A stretch of DNA of 64,000 bases from JAXHUE01 sp034189655. GTDB taxonomy: Bacteria > Chloroflexota > Dehalococcoidia > E44-bin15. Position 1 is the stretch's first letter; each line of letters starts with the position of its first letter. Both the position numbers and the translations under genes were made by a program. Under the pieces are notes generated by a model, which made no database searches, was not told the DNA's origin, and worked only from the letters and a program-made list of their open reading frames with translations. The stretch spans positions 1-64,000 of the forward strand of contig JAXHUE010000005.1 of the NCBI GenBank assembly GCA_034189655.1, written 5' to 3'. This document shows, piece by piece, positions 1 through 10,301 of this stretch.

Positions 1-131
1 CACATCACCCGCACTATCCTCACGTTCGGCGCAGACTTGATCCTGGCCGTGCCCGCCATGTCCGCACCGCGGTATGAGCACCAGTTGCAGCAGAAGCCCA
101 CTATCCTCGGCTCGAATCCGTTCTCGTTCAT
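1..131 (-). CDS. mvhD: MvhD-like hydrogenase delta subunit, 3' part missing
   Basis: Only the first 43 codons lie in the window; the gene runs off the left edge. The visible N-terminus contains FCCNWCSYRGAD followed by AG and IRVM-like residues, the signature of the MvhD family, a small [2Fe-2S] protein that passes electrons between HdrA and a hydrogenase or formate dehydrogenase. It starts at the ATG at 131, which overlaps the stop of the upstream hdrA-like gene as ATGA (128-131), so the two are probably translationally coupled. The placement after HdrA is the usual one. Identification rests on one short but distinctive motif. Confidence 0.8.
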   Translation of the reverse strand, partial: MNENGFEPRIVGFCCNWCSYRGADMAGTARIKSAPNVRIVRVM

Positions 132-2101
132 ACCATCACCCCTTCGATCTCGGCCATGATCTGCTCAGTGGTGAAGTGTCTCTGGGTTATGACGGCGCTG
201 GGACAGGTGGCGACGCACGTGCCGCAGCCCTTGCACAGGGCCTCGTTGACGCGGGAGACCTCCTTCTCCACATCTGACGAGATGGCACCGTAGGGGCAGA
301 GCTGGATGCAGGTCTTGCAGCCTGAGCACAGCTCCTCGTCGACCACCGCTATCGCCGCCTCAATCTCGACCTTGCCCTTGCTGATGGTGGCCAGGGCCCG
401 GGCCGCCGCCGCCGAGGCCTGGGCTACGGTCTGGGGGATATCCTTGGGGCCCTGGCAGCAGCCGGTCACGAAGATGCCGTCGGTCATGGTGGCCACCGGG
501 TCGAGCTTGGGGTGCCGCTCGAAGAAGAAGCCATCGGCGCTGCGGCTGATGGAGAACACCTTGGCCATCTCTTCAGCGTCGGCGCGCGGCTCCAGGGCGA
601 CACACAGGATGACCATGTCCACCGGGACACGAAGCAGCGCGGGCGACTTCCGCAGCAGCGTGTCCTCGACGCAGACAACCAGCTTCCCCTCTTCCTCGTC
701 GCTCATGGCCCGGTCGGTGACCTGGGCCACCTTGCCGCGGACGAAGGTGACCCCCTCTTCGAGGAGGCGGGTATAGAACTCCTCGTACCCCTTGCCGAAA
801 CAGCGCATATCGATGTACATCTGGTATACGTCGGCGTCTGTCTTCTCCTTTATCAGGTGCGAGTACTTGAGGGCATACATGCAGCAGACCTGGGAGCAGT
901 ACTTGTGATAGTTCTCGTCGCGGCTGCCCACGCAGTGGATGATGGCGACCCGCTCTGGCTCCGAGCCGTCCTTGAGCCTGATTTTGCCGCCGGTGGGGCC
1001 AGCGGCGTTGCACATCCTCTCGAACTCCAGGCTGGTGATGACGTTGTCCAAGCGCTGGTAGCCGTACTGGGAGATGGGCGAAGGGTCGAAGACATCGATG
1101 CCGGTGGCTACGATGATGTTGCCTACGTTCACCTCCAGCGTCTGGTCTTGCTGCTCGAAGTCGATGGCACCCATCTCGCAGAACTTCTCACAGGCGCGGC
1201 ACTTGCCGTTGGAGAAGTAGACGCAGAGCTCGCGGTCGATGACCGGGATATTGGGCACCGCTTGAGGGAAGGGGGTGTAGATGGCCTTCCTCTGGCTCAG
1301 GCCGGCATCGAACTCGCTCTCTGTCTTCCACGGGCACTTCTCGGAGCAGACACCGCAGCCGTTGCACTTGTCCTCATTCACGTAGCGGGCCTTCTTCCTG
1401 ATCCTCACCTTGAAGTTGCCCACGTAGCCCGATACCTCCTCCACCTCGCTGTAGCTCATCAGCTCGATGAAGGGGTGGGAGCCCACGGCGCTCATCTTGG
1501 GGGTGAGGATGCACGCCGAGCAGTCCAGGGTGGGGAAGGTCTTGTCCAGCTGGATCATGCGCCCCCCGATGGAGGGCTCTCTCTCCACCATGTAGACCTT
1601 GTGCCCAGAGTTGGCGATCTCCAGTGCAGCCTGTATGCCGGCGATACCGCCCCCCACAACGAGGACATTGGGGTTAACGGGGACCTCTCTGGTCTCCAGC
1701 GGTTGGTGGTACAGGACACGTCTCACCGCTGCACTTATCAGTGACTTCGCCTTCTCGGTAGCCCCCTCCTCGTGGATCCAGGAGCAGTGCTCCCTGATAT
1801 TGGCCATCTGGAACAGGTAGCGGTTCAAGCCCGCCTCCTCGCAGACGCGCCCGAAGGTCAGCTCGTGCATCTGGGGGGAGCAGGCGGCAACGACCACCCG
1901 GTCGAGCCCCAGCTCCTTGATGTCCTCCCTGATGAGTTCCTGCCCTGGGTCTGAACACATGAACTTGTAGTCGCGGGCTATCACCACATCGCCGAGGCCG
2001 GCAGCGAACTCGCGTAACGCCTCCACATCGACAGTGCCCGCAATGTTGGTCCCACAGTGACAGACGTACACTCCTATTCTGCCTTTTTCATCTTGCGTCA
2101 C
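128..2101 (-). CDS. hdrA: HdrA-like iron-sulfur flavoprotein
   Basis: A 657-residue protein of the CoB-CoM heterodisulfide reductase subunit A family, the FAD-containing electron-bifurcating or electron-confurcating core of Hdr complexes; cytoplasmic. Near residue 12 is a VCHCGTN cysteine motif. A Rossmann FAD site (VVGGGIAGIQAALEIA) follows at about residue 148. A ferredoxin-like set (CNGCGVCSEKCP) sits near residue 243, with an inserted extra cluster (CRACEKFC) after it. Two C-terminal [4Fe-4S] motifs (CSGCKTCIQLCP, CKGCGTCVATCP) complete the set. It lies 12 bp downstream of the HdrCB-like gene and overlaps mvhD by 4 bp, so the three form one operon. The organism is a bacterium, so the substrate is unlikely to be CoM-S-S-CoB; the role is probably electron transfer to ferredoxin or C1 metabolism (inference). 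Confidence 0.93.
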   Translation of the reverse strand: MTQDEKGRIGVYVCHCGTNIAGTVDVEALREFAAGLGDVVIARDYKFMCSDPGQELIREDIKELGLDRVVVAACSPQMHELTFGRVCEEAGLNRYLFQMANIREHCSWIHEEGATEKAKSLISAAVRRVLYHQPLETREVPVNPNVLVVGGGIAGIQAALEIANSGHKVYMVEREPSIGGRMIQLDKTFPTLDCSACILTPKMSAVGSHPFIELMSYSEVEEVSGYVGNFKVRIRKKARYVNEDKCNGCGVCSEKCPWKTESEFDAGLSQRKAIYTPFPQAVPNIPVIDRELCVYFSNGKCRACEKFCEMGAIDFEQQDQTLEVNVGNIIVATGIDVFDPSPISQYGYQRLDNVITSLEFERMCNAAGPTGGKIRLKDGSEPERVAIIHCVGSRDENYHKYCSQVCCMYALKYSHLIKEKTDADVYQMYIDMRCFGKGYEEFYTRLLEEGVTFVRGKVAQVTDRAMSDEEEGKLVVCVEDTLLRKSPALLRVPVDMVILCVALEPRADAEEMAKVFSISRSADGFFFERHPKLDPVATMTDGIFVTGCCQGPKDIPQTVAQASAAAARALATISKGKVEIEAAIAVVDEELCSGCKTCIQLCPYGAISSDVEKEVSRVNEALCKGCGTCVATCPSAVITQRHFTTEQIMAEIEGVMV

Positions 2102-2113
2102 TTCTGGCCCCCT

Positions 2114-3268
2114 CTACTCTTGAATCGCCTCTTGTACGAGCTCGGCTATGTCCCTTATCTCGATGACGTCGCCCTTGTGCTGGCTCAACAGGCTATCCTC
2201 GAAGTTGAGCATGCAATACGGACAGGCAATGGCGAGTATACCGGCCCCTGTCTCAATGGCCTGCTCTATCCTCAGGTCAGAGAACCTCTCTCCCTTCTTG
2301 GTCTCCATCCACAGTCTCCCCGCACAACCGCCGCAACACAGCGCGTCTTCGCGGGCGTCCTTCATCTCTACCAGCTCCAGGCCGGGGATGGCCTCCAGGA
2401 TGCGGCGGGGCTCATCATATACGCCTGCATAGCGACCCAGGCAGCAGGAGTCATGGTAGGTGACCTTTTTGTTCAGCTCCCTGGTGAGCGTAATCCTTCC
2501 CTCATCGATGAGCTGGGCCACATATTGAACGAAGTGGACTACCTCGAAGTTGCCTCCAAGCTCTGGGTATTCGTCCTTGAAGGTATGGTAGCAGTGGGGA
2601 GAGGTAACGACGATCTTCTTGACCCCGGCCTCTTCGAAGGCCTCGATGTTGGTGCGGGCAAGGTTCTGGAATATGCTTTCGGTGCCTGCCTTGCGCATAC
2701 TCTCGCCGCAGCAGACCAGGTTGCCATCGAGGATGCCAAAGTCCACGTCGGCCTTTTTCATGATGTTGACCGCCGCCCTGGCAACCCTTCTGTTGGAGGG
2801 GTCGTATGACTGGTAACAGCAGGGGTAGTACAGTACCTCGGTGCCCTTGGTAAAGGGCTTGACCCCGAGGTCCTTCGCCCAGTCTGCCCGCTCCTCTGGC
2901 GCTTCACCCAGCGGATTGCCTACGCCAGAGACATTTTTGACCGAAACCCGGAGGGCATGGGGGACGGTACCTGCGCCGACTTCCATGACGACCCGGCGTA
3001 AGGCCCGCATGATGTGTGGCAGCTCTATGCCGTGGGGACAGCGCTGAACACAGAGCTTACACCCAACGCACCTCCACACCTCCTCGTCCTCGAAGTCGAC
3101 CACGCCTAGCTGTGCCTGGTGGATCAGGTTGCGAACGAAGAAGCTTGTCACCAGGTTCCAGGGACAGGTACCGCTGCAAAGGCCACACTGGTAACACAGC
3201 TTGAGGACATCACCGCCCTGCTCCAACGTGACGTCTAGAGCATCCTTGTACGGACTCACTGCCTGCAT
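2114..3268 (-). CDS. HdrCB/HdrD-like Fe-S protein with two CCG domains
   Basis: A 384-residue fusion-type subunit combining HdrC and HdrB functions. Two N-terminal [4Fe-4S] motifs (CYQCGLCSGTCP and CVGCKLCVQRCP) are followed by two CCG cysteine-rich domains (YPCCYQSYD with CCGESMRKAG; HDSCCLGRY with CCGGCAGRLWME). These normally hold the noncubane clusters that reduce a disulfide or similar thiol acceptor. I start it at the ATG at 3268: a GGAGGT Shine-Dalgarno lies 4-5 bases upstream and overlaps an alternative in-frame GTG at 3280, which therefore makes a poor start. It is first in the operon with hdrA and mvhD. The natural acceptor cannot be read from sequence. Confidence 0.88.
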   Translation of the reverse strand: MQAVSPYKDALDVTLEQGGDVLKLCYQCGLCSGTCPWNLVTSFFVRNLIHQAQLGVVDFEDEEVWRCVGCKLCVQRCPHGIELPHIMRALRRVVMEVGAGTVPHALRVSVKNVSGVGNPLGEAPEERADWAKDLGVKPFTKGTEVLYYPCCYQSYDPSNRRVARAAVNIMKKADVDFGILDGNLVCCGESMRKAGTESIFQNLARTNIEAFEEAGVKKIVVTSPHCYHTFKDEYPELGGNFEVVHFVQYVAQLIDEGRITLTRELNKKVTYHDSCCLGRYAGVYDEPRRILEAIPGLELVEMKDAREDALCCGGCAGRLWMETKKGERFSDLRIEQAIETGAGILAIACPYCMLNFEDSLLSQHKGDVIEIRDIAELVQEAIQE

Positions 3269-3795
3269 AGTGACCTCCACTCACAGATTTGCTATACGGC
3301 CGCTACCAACTACGCGAAAAGACTTACTATGAGTCCTGTTTGCTCCCGCCGTTGGCCGATAGCAAAAAGGGCAAAATAATAGTGTCCCCTTCGGTGAGAC
3401 ACTACTACGCCGAGGTCACAATGCTACGATCTCTCATCTCCAGACGTGGGAGCCGTTCTGTCCAACCTCCATGCCCCTTTGAGGCTTTTCGCCTTCCGGC
3501 CGCGGCCGTCATGGCCCGGCAGGATTTGGGCCCCTCAACTCGGGGAAGCTCCCACTGTATTAATGTAGGTTAAGGCGCTTTAAATTAGGAGATGGGGCCG
3601 GAAAGGTCACATCTCCTCCACTTCCAGTGTATTTTAGTGGCGCAGGGTCTGTCAAGATGTCGGGCCATCCGTGCTCCGGGGGCCGGCGTAAATCCCGGCG
3701 ACGGCAGGTGCAGGAGTATGGACCCAGCGGGTGGTATAATGACTGGGAGCACACACTCGGGCAGGAGGACCCAGAGCAGGCGGGACGGGCGCGAT
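3269..3795. promoter_or_regulatory. Divergent intergenic region with inverted repeat
   Basis: About 530 bases separate the minus-strand hdr operon from the plus-strand GNAT-like gene. An inverted repeat with arms TAGTGTC and GACACTA lies around 3381-3405. It overlaps a possible minus-strand -10 (TATTAT, complement of 3376-3381) and so could be an operator or a hairpin for the hdr operon. On the plus strand an extended -10 (TG-G-TATAAT, 3732-3740) is a credible promoter for the gene starting at 3796; no matching -35 is seen. I find no coding frame or known RNA family here. Confidence 0.4.
3732..3740 (+). promoter_or_regulatory. Extended -10 promoter for GNAT-like gene
   Basis: TGGTATAAT matches the extended -10 consensus (TGnTATAAT) perfectly. 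No TTGACA-like box sits 17 bases upstream, which is tolerated in extended -10 promoters. Transcription would start near 3747, giving a leader of about 50 bases to the ATG at 3796. Confidence 0.55.
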
Positions 3796-4467
3796 ATGAT
3801 GGACAGGCTTTCCGTGATGCTCGGAAGGGCGAGACACATCTCTGCAACAGAGGGGAAGGTGACCCTGCTCCGCCGGGCCCTTAGGCGTGTAAGGGGTCTC
3901 TTCTTCAGGCACGAGACCTACTACCTCTACGAGTTCCCCGTGGAAGACGAGCGGGTGCTTACCGAGGCCGACTGCACGCCCAGGCTCGATGGTCTCACCT
4001 TCAAGATGGTCTCCTCGAACCGGGAGGCCGATGAGCTGGAGGCCCTGGGGTTCGACTTCCGCTCACAGACCATCCATGCCAGGCAGAGGCTGGACATGGG
4101 GGCGATAGCCTTCTGCTTCTTCGTGGGGCGGGAGCTTGCCCACATAGCCTGGGTTGCCATGACCGAGGAGGCACAGAGGGGCCTCACCTACCTGCCGGTA
4201 AAGGTAGACTACGTCCGCGGCGAAGCGTACCGAGGGGGCGCCTGGACCGATCCCAGGTACCGCAGGCGGGGGCTGCATGTGTACAGCAGGCTCAAGAGAA
4301 ACCGGTTCCTGGAGGAGAGGGGAGGGGTGAGATATCGAGGGGCAGTTGACACCAGCAACACCGCCTCTCTTATGGGGGTCACCAAGGTAGGCTCCAGGAG
4401 GTATGGCCGGGGACGCTACCTGAAGGTCCTGTGGTGGAGCTCGTGGCGGGAGACCCCCATGGCATAA
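3796..4467 (+). CDS. GNAT-like acetyltransferase family protein
   Basis: A 223-residue protein. The C-terminal half holds a GNAT-type motif A signature: a beta strand ending in AWTDPRYRRRGLHVYSRL resembles the pyrophosphate-binding turn (R/Q-x-x-G-x-G/A) that holds acetyl-CoA, followed by a helix. No substrate can be inferred. The open frame extends upstream to 3592, but the extended -10 promoter at 3732-3740 lies inside that extension, so I choose the ATG pair at 3796/3799; the Shine-Dalgarno is weak (GGCGGGACGGG). The neighbours downstream are a universal stress protein with its own promoter and a DinB-like gene. Confidence 0.55.
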   Translation: MMDRLSVMLGRARHISATEGKVTLLRRALRRVRGLFFRHETYYLYEFPVEDERVLTEADCTPRLDGLTFKMVSSNREADELEALGFDFRSQTIHARQRLDMGAIAFCFFVGRELAHIAWVAMTEEAQRGLTYLPVKVDYVRGEAYRGGAWTDPRYRRRGLHVYSRLKRNRFLEERGGVRYRGAVDTSNTASLMGVTKVGSRRYGRGRYLKVLWWSSWRETPMA

Positions 4468-4509
4468 GAGGCATCGCCTGTCCTGGCCCCGCCGGGCGGC
4501 AGCCGCAGA

Positions 4510-4539
4510 TTGGACAAAGGGGGCCGGCGTATGCATAAT
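4510..4539 (+). promoter_or_regulatory. Sigma70-type promoter of the universal stress protein gene
   Basis: TTGGAC (4510-4515) and CATAAT (4534-4539) are separated by 18 bases. A transcript starting near 4546 would leave a 30-base leader to the ATG at 4576. Confidence 0.5.
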
Positions 4540-4575
4540 GGGTCTGCAGGTACCGATTACAGGAAAGGGGGGGAA

Positions 4576-5019
4576 ATGTACCACAGGATACTCGTTCCCC
4601 TGGACGGCTCTCCGCTCTCCGAGATTGCACTGCCCTATGCCGAGGAGCTGGCGCGGGGGCTGGGCTCATCGCTCGTCCTGCTCCTGGTCACCGGCTCTGC
4701 CGAGGCCCACGACTACAACGAGCAGCAGATATATATCGAGAAGGTGGTCGAGGCCATAGAGAGGCGTGACGAGGGCCATGAGGAGAGGCATCACCGGAAG
4801 CCTGTCAAGGTGGAATCGACAGTCCTGGTCGGCGACCCTGCCGAGCAGATCGCGGACTTTGCCGAGAGGGAGGATATCAGCCTGGTCGTCATGGCAACAC
4901 ACGGCCGTTCCGGCATCAGGCGCTGGGCCCTGGGGAGCGTGGCCGATAAGGTGGTGCGGGCCACCACGCGGCCGGTGATGCTCATCACGCCCCAGGGCAC
5001 CATGCCCGAGGTGCGCTAG
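4576..5019 (+). CDS. Universal stress protein, UspA family
   Basis: A 147-residue single Usp domain, the usual family size. The N-terminus MYHRILVPLDGSPLSE is the conserved first strand and loop. The C-terminus has the ATP-binding glycine pattern HGRSGIRRWALGSVAD followed by TTRPVMLI. Such proteins bind ATP or AMP in the cytoplasm and aid survival under stress; the trigger here is unknown. The start at 4576 follows a G-rich Shine-Dalgarno (GGGGGG). An upstream in-frame start at 4510 would lie inside the promoter. A DinB-like gene follows after 45 bases and may be cotranscribed. Confidence 0.92.
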   Translation: MYHRILVPLDGSPLSEIALPYAEELARGLGSSLVLLLVTGSAEAHDYNEQQIYIEKVVEAIERRDEGHEERHHRKPVKVESTVLVGDPAEQIADFAEREDISLVVMATHGRSGIRRWALGSVADKVVRATTRPVMLITPQGTMPEVR

Positions 5020-5064
5020 CGAAAGACACTCTTGATTTTTTATCCTCATTGGGAGGGGGAGGCC

Positions 5065-5607
5065 ATGGAGTGGCAGGAACTGGTCCAGGACAGCTACGAC
5101 CGGGTGTGGGATGCCCTGAAGACGGCGCTTGGCGGGCTCTCCGTCGATGACCTCGACTGGCAGCCGCACCCCGACTGCAACAGCATGGGCTGGCTTGCCT
5201 GGCACCTCACTCGTGTCCAGGACGACCACCTCTCCGACCTCATGGGCAGAGAGCAGCTCTGGACCGGAGAGGGATGGTACGCCCGCTTCAACCGACCCCC
5301 CGACCCCGGCGATATCGGGTGGGGCCACACCTCGGAGCAGGTGGCAGCGTTTGAGTCGCCCGACGTCGAGACGCTGCTGGGATACCACCGCGCCGTGCTG
5401 GAGCGGACCAAAGGGTACATCGCGACCCTCTGGCCGGCCGACCTGGAGAGGGAGCTCAACGAGCCGTGGTTTTCGCCACTGCCTACCGTGGGCGTGCGCC
5501 TGGTGAGCGTGGTGAGCGACGGCCTCCAGCACGCCGGCCAGGTGGCCTACGTGCGCGGTCTGTTGCAGGGCAAGGGGTGGCTGGAGGCCGCCAGCGCTAT
5601 CGGCTAG
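5065..5607 (+). CDS. DinB-like (DUF664-type) putative metal-dependent protein
   Basis: A 180-residue four-helix protein of the DinB / mycothiol-dependent maleylpyruvate isomerase-like superfamily. Histidines in the family positions are visible: WHLTRVQDDH near residues 49-58 and GLQHAGQVAYVRG near the end; these normally bind a divalent metal. Several relatives are thiol-dependent transferases; the substrate cannot be inferred. The start at 5065 has a strong Shine-Dalgarno (GGGAGGGGGAGG). The gene ends 45 bases from the convergent V-ATPase operon; I see no clear rho-independent terminator between them. Confidence 0.75.
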   Translation: MEWQELVQDSYDRVWDALKTALGGLSVDDLDWQPHPDCNSMGWLAWHLTRVQDDHLSDLMGREQLWTGEGWYARFNRPPDPGDIGWGHTSEQVAAFESPDVETLLGYHRAVLERTKGYIATLWPADLERELNEPWFSPLPTVGVRLVSVVSDGLQHAGQVAYVRGLLQGKGWLEAASAIG

Positions 5608-5652
5608 GCGGGTAGCGGCCAGGCACGGAGGCAGCGGCAGGGTGCCGGGGGC

Positions 5653-6090
5653 CTATTCGTCCGGGCCCTGGAGGAACACGTACTGCGTCGTGGTCTTGAG
5701 CCTCCTCCGCAGGAGTGCCAGGTGGGGTCGGTATATGGTGACGCGGCCGCGGTCGGCCCGAAGCGCCATGTCGAGGACCCTGGAGAGCAGCTCCTCGCTC
5801 ACCCCGGCCACGCACGGTATCACTGCCTCGTCTGGGCCCCGCCCCACCTCGATGAGGATGGGCAGGAGCAGGGCCTGGCGCCCCTCTTCATCGCAGAGGC
5901 CGGCGAGGTACTCAAGCTCCCGCTTCCTGAAGAGGTGAGTGCCGCCGTCGTTGCAGGTCACGTGGGGGTGCTCCTCGCGGAGCAGCTCGGCGAGCGGCCT
6001 GCGCTGGCGCGGCAGGTGGGCGTTCAAGGCCCGGAGCTCGTCCCGAACGTACTCCTGGAGAAACCGGTCATGGGGTGGAATGGTGGACAT
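5653..6090 (-). CDS. DUF61 / UPF0216-like protein
   Basis: A 145-residue protein matching, by eye, the UPF0216 (DUF61) pattern known mainly from archaea: a LNAHLPRQRRPLAELL segment, then THLFRKRELEYLAGL, then LLLPILIEV, ending in a VLDMAL-like region. No function has been established for the family as far as I know. It is the last gene of the V-ATPase operon, 4 bases after subunit D. An archaeal-type gene trailing an archaeal-type ATPase operon suggests shared ancestry or joint transfer. The assignment rests on recalled motifs. Confidence 0.6.
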   Translation of the reverse strand: MSTIPPHDRFLQEYVRDELRALNAHLPRQRRPLAELLREEHPHVTCNDGGTHLFRKRELEYLAGLCDEEGRQALLLPILIEVGRGPDEAVIPCVAGVSEELLSRVLDMALRADRGRVTIYRPHLALLRRRLKTTTQYVFLQGPDE

Positions 6091-6094
6091 CTCG

Positions 6095-6727
6095 CTACTT
6101 CTGCTGAAGCAGCACCTTGACCCGCTTCAGCCGTACCTTCTCTTCCCGGTCCCTCTCCTCGAACTTCATGTGGAGGTACTTCATGGTCGCCTTCAGCGCG
6201 GGTATCATCACGTACTCGAGGGCATTGGAGATGCGCTTGGTGCGCGAAATCTCCAGGCCGAGCAGCTCAAGGCCCCGCTGAGACTCGGCAAGCTCGGCGA
6301 TGGCCTCCAGGCAGTGACGGGCCAGCTCTGCTGCCTGGTCCACGCACGCGGAGGTATCGGCCAGGCTGTAGCGCCCCACCGCGCTCCCCGCTGCCGCCAG
6401 CTCAAAAGCAGGGATCCTCACCCCGGCCACGTTCCTCGTGCCGGTGGCCAGCTTCAGGTCGGCCTCGGCCTCCACCAGCTCCTTCTCCAGCGCCAGGTAC
6501 CCGTGGTAGCCGGCGGCGATGGACATCGCCCTGTACCCCTGGGAGAGCTGGTCGAGCAGCCGCCTCCGGCCCTCCACGCTCTCGCGCGCCGTCTCCACGA
6601 ACTCCATGGTGAGTATGGAGAGCCGGTCCTTGATTATCTTGTGTACCTTCTCCGCAAGTGAGCGCCTGCGCTTGAGCCTCATCAGCTCGGTCTTGGTCGG
6701 CCTCACCTTTATCATCTGCTGCGGCAT
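6095..6727 (-). CDS. atpD: V-type ATPase subunit D (central stalk)
   Basis: A 210-residue protein of the usual length for the A/V-ATPase D subunit, the rotor shaft inside the A3B3 head. The N-terminus (VRPTKTELMRLKRRRSLAEKVHKIIKDR) and the C-terminal KRISNALEYVMIPALK segment are family hallmarks. Both ends form the long antiparallel coiled coil. The start at 6727 has GGAGAGGG about seven bases upstream. It follows the catalytic subunits and a small unknown gene in the operon. Confidence 0.95.
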   Translation of the reverse strand: MPQQMIKVRPTKTELMRLKRRRSLAEKVHKIIKDRLSILTMEFVETARESVEGRRRLLDQLSQGYRAMSIAAGYHGYLALEKELVEAEADLKLATGTRNVAGVRIPAFELAAAGSAVGRYSLADTSACVDQAAELARHCLEAIAELAESQRGLELLGLEISRTKRISNALEYVMIPALKATMKYLHMKFEERDREEKVRLKRVKVLLQQK

Positions 6728-6795
6728 CGGCTAGCCCTCTCCAGGGCACGGCGCCCCGCCCGACATGGCCGGCGCGCCTGCTCTCTGCGTGCGCT

Positions 6796-7104
6796 TTAAG
6801 CACCCTCTTTTCCACGTGTGGCGGCGTGCTGCTCCTCGACGGCCTTGAGCAGGAGCGCCACGCCGCCGCCGAGGATGAAGTACTTGTTCTTGGCCACGCG
6901 CAGGTCGATGATGACCTCGTCGAGCTCCTTGGCCAGCTCCACTATCGACCGGCGCGATATCCCCCGCTTGCCCAGGGAGGCGAGCACGTCGGTGGAGCTC
7001 AAGATGTCCATGAGGCCCTCGTGCAGCTCATTGGCCTGGGCCACACCCTGGGACAACGTCGACCGCAGGCCCTCCACGTCCCGCCTGATCTGCTCTGTAT
7101 CCAT
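6796..7104 (-). CDS. Small helical protein in the V-ATPase operon, unknown
   Basis: A 102-residue protein between subunits B and D that I do not recognise. It is predominantly helical and charged in the first 75 residues, followed by a short hydrophobic stretch (YFILGGGVALLLKAV) and a basic tail. The ATG at 7104 is preferred over 7110 because GGAGG lies six bases before it but abuts the other. Its position suggests an accessory or assembly factor of the rotary ATPase, but there is no direct evidence. Confidence 0.7.
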   Translation of the reverse strand: MDTEQIRRDVEGLRSTLSQGVAQANELHEGLMDILSSTDVLASLGKRGISRRSIVELAKELDEVIIDLRVAKNKYFILGGGVALLLKAVEEQHAATRGKEGA

Positions 7105-7125
7105 GGCCATCCTCCACCCCCAGGT

Positions 7126-8525
<1,400 letters not shown>

Positions 8526-8529
<4 letters not shown>

Positions 8530-10277
8530 GATGCCCCCTTGTATGCCACTGGCCCCATCTCCATCTCCTCCCACAGTTGCTTGACCCGGTCGTCGAACTC
8601 CTCGTGGGGGATGTCCTTCATTCGCGATATCTTGTACACCAGTGGCGAGGAGCGGATATCGGCGACGCTGGCCCCCTGGTCAGAGAGGGCCTGGGCCAGC
8701 TCGTAGAACCTCATTATGGTGGCCAGCATGGCGTGGGCCCGCTGCGGCGGGCAGTAGGTATCGATCTCGTTGTAGGCGCTCTGCATCAGGAAGTCCTCGC
8801 GTATCATCCGCGCCGCCAGCAGGAGCAGCTTGTCCTTCTCGGGCAGGGCCTCGGGGCCCACCAGCCTCACGATCTCCTCCAGTTCGGCCTCCTGCTGCAG
8901 TATCTTCAAGGCGGCCGCCCTGGTCTCCTCCCACCGCGGGGCGAGCTCCGACCACCAGTCCCGCACCGCATCGACGTAGAGGCTGTAGCTGGAGAGCCAG
9001 TTGATGGTGGGGAAGTGCCTCTTGTTGGCCAGGGCGACGTCCAGCGAGTAGAGGGCGTCTACTATCCTCAACGTGTTCTGGGTCACCGGCTCGCTGAAGT
9101 CGGCGCCGGGGGGGCTCACCGCCCCCACCATGGTCACCGAGCCCCGCCGCTCCGGGCTGCCCTGGCACTCGACGAGCCCTGCCCTCTCGTAGAACGAGGA
9201 GAGCCGGGAGCCCAGGTACGCCGGGAAGCCCTCCTCCCCCGGCATCTCTTCCAGCCTGCCCCCCACCTCCCGCATGGCCTCGGCCCACCGCGAGGTCGAG
9301 TCTGCCACCAGAAGGATATCGTAGCCCATGTCCCTGAAGTACTCTGCGATGGTGATGCCGACGAATATGCTCGCCTCGCGGGCCACCACCGGCATGTTCG
9401 AGGTGTTGGCCACGAAGACCTCCTTCTCTTTGAGCAGCCGGCCCGTCGCCGGGTCCTTGAGCTGCTGGAAGCTGTAGAGCACGTCGGCCATCTCGTTGCC
9501 CCGCTCACCGCAGCCCACGTAGATATTGAGGTGGGTCTGGGCCCACCTGGCGAGCTGCTGGAGGGCCACCGTCTTCCCGGTGCCGAACCCCCCCGGTATG
9601 GTGGCCTTGCCACCGAGGGCGAGGGGGAACAGGTAGTCCATGATGCGCGTGCCGGTGGTGAGCAGCTGCGAGGGGGCCAGCCTCCGCCGGTAGGGGCGGG
9701 GCTTCCTCACCGGCCACTCCTGCATCATGGTGAGCCCCCTGGTAGCGGCACCGACATCGAGCGCGGCCACCTGCTCCTCGACGGTGTACTCCCCCTCCTT
9801 CACTATGCTCTTGATGGTGCCTTTTAGTCTCGGGGGCACCATCACCCGGTGCTCTATGAGCGCGGTCTCGTGGACGAGGCCGATGATGTCCCCGCCCTCG
9901 ACCATGTCGCCCGCGGCGACCTTGGGCACGAAGAACCACTTCTTGTCCCGGTCGAGCCGGGCTACCTTCACCCCCCGCGTGAGGAAGGAGCCGCCCTCCA
10001 TCAGCTTGGTGAGCGGCTTCTGGAGGCCGTCGTAGATGGCGCCGACGACCCCTGGGCCCAGCTCTGCGGTGAGGATCCTCCCGGTGCCGGTCACCCTCTG
10101 CCCCACCTGAAGGCCCTGGGTATCCTCGTGGGCCTGGACGATGGCCCTGTCGCCCTCCAGGCCTATGACCTCACCGATCAGCCCCTCATCGCCGATCTCG
10201 ACGATCTCGTAGACCTGGGCCCCCTTCAGCTCGTTGGCGATGATGAGGGGGCCGGAGACCCTCCATATCTTTCCCAT
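8526..10277 (-). CDS. atpA: V-type ATPase catalytic subunit A
   Basis: A 583-residue catalytic subunit. A Walker A motif, GGFGTGKT, lies at about residues 229-236, and the GER-containing loop (YVGCGERGNEMADVL) follows. LLVADSTSRWAEAMRE is the Walker B region. The roughly 90-residue non-homologous insert typical of A/V-type enzymes is present between residues 110 and 200. The enzyme either hydrolyses ATP to pump ions or makes ATP from an ion gradient; direction cannot be told from sequence. GAGAAGGTGAGA precedes the ATG. Confidence 0.98.
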
Positions 10278-10301
10278 GGTCTCACCTTCTCTCCTGGGCT
10301 A

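Noticed and set aside
3362..3440. A second GEMM riboswitch near the hdr promoter
   Set aside because: GGGCAAAA and a stem occur, but the ACGCAAAGCC and GGGTTGCC elements are missing.
8577..9827. Long open frame antisense to V-ATPase subunit A
   Set aside because: Typical GC-rich shadow; low-complexity composition, no start signal.
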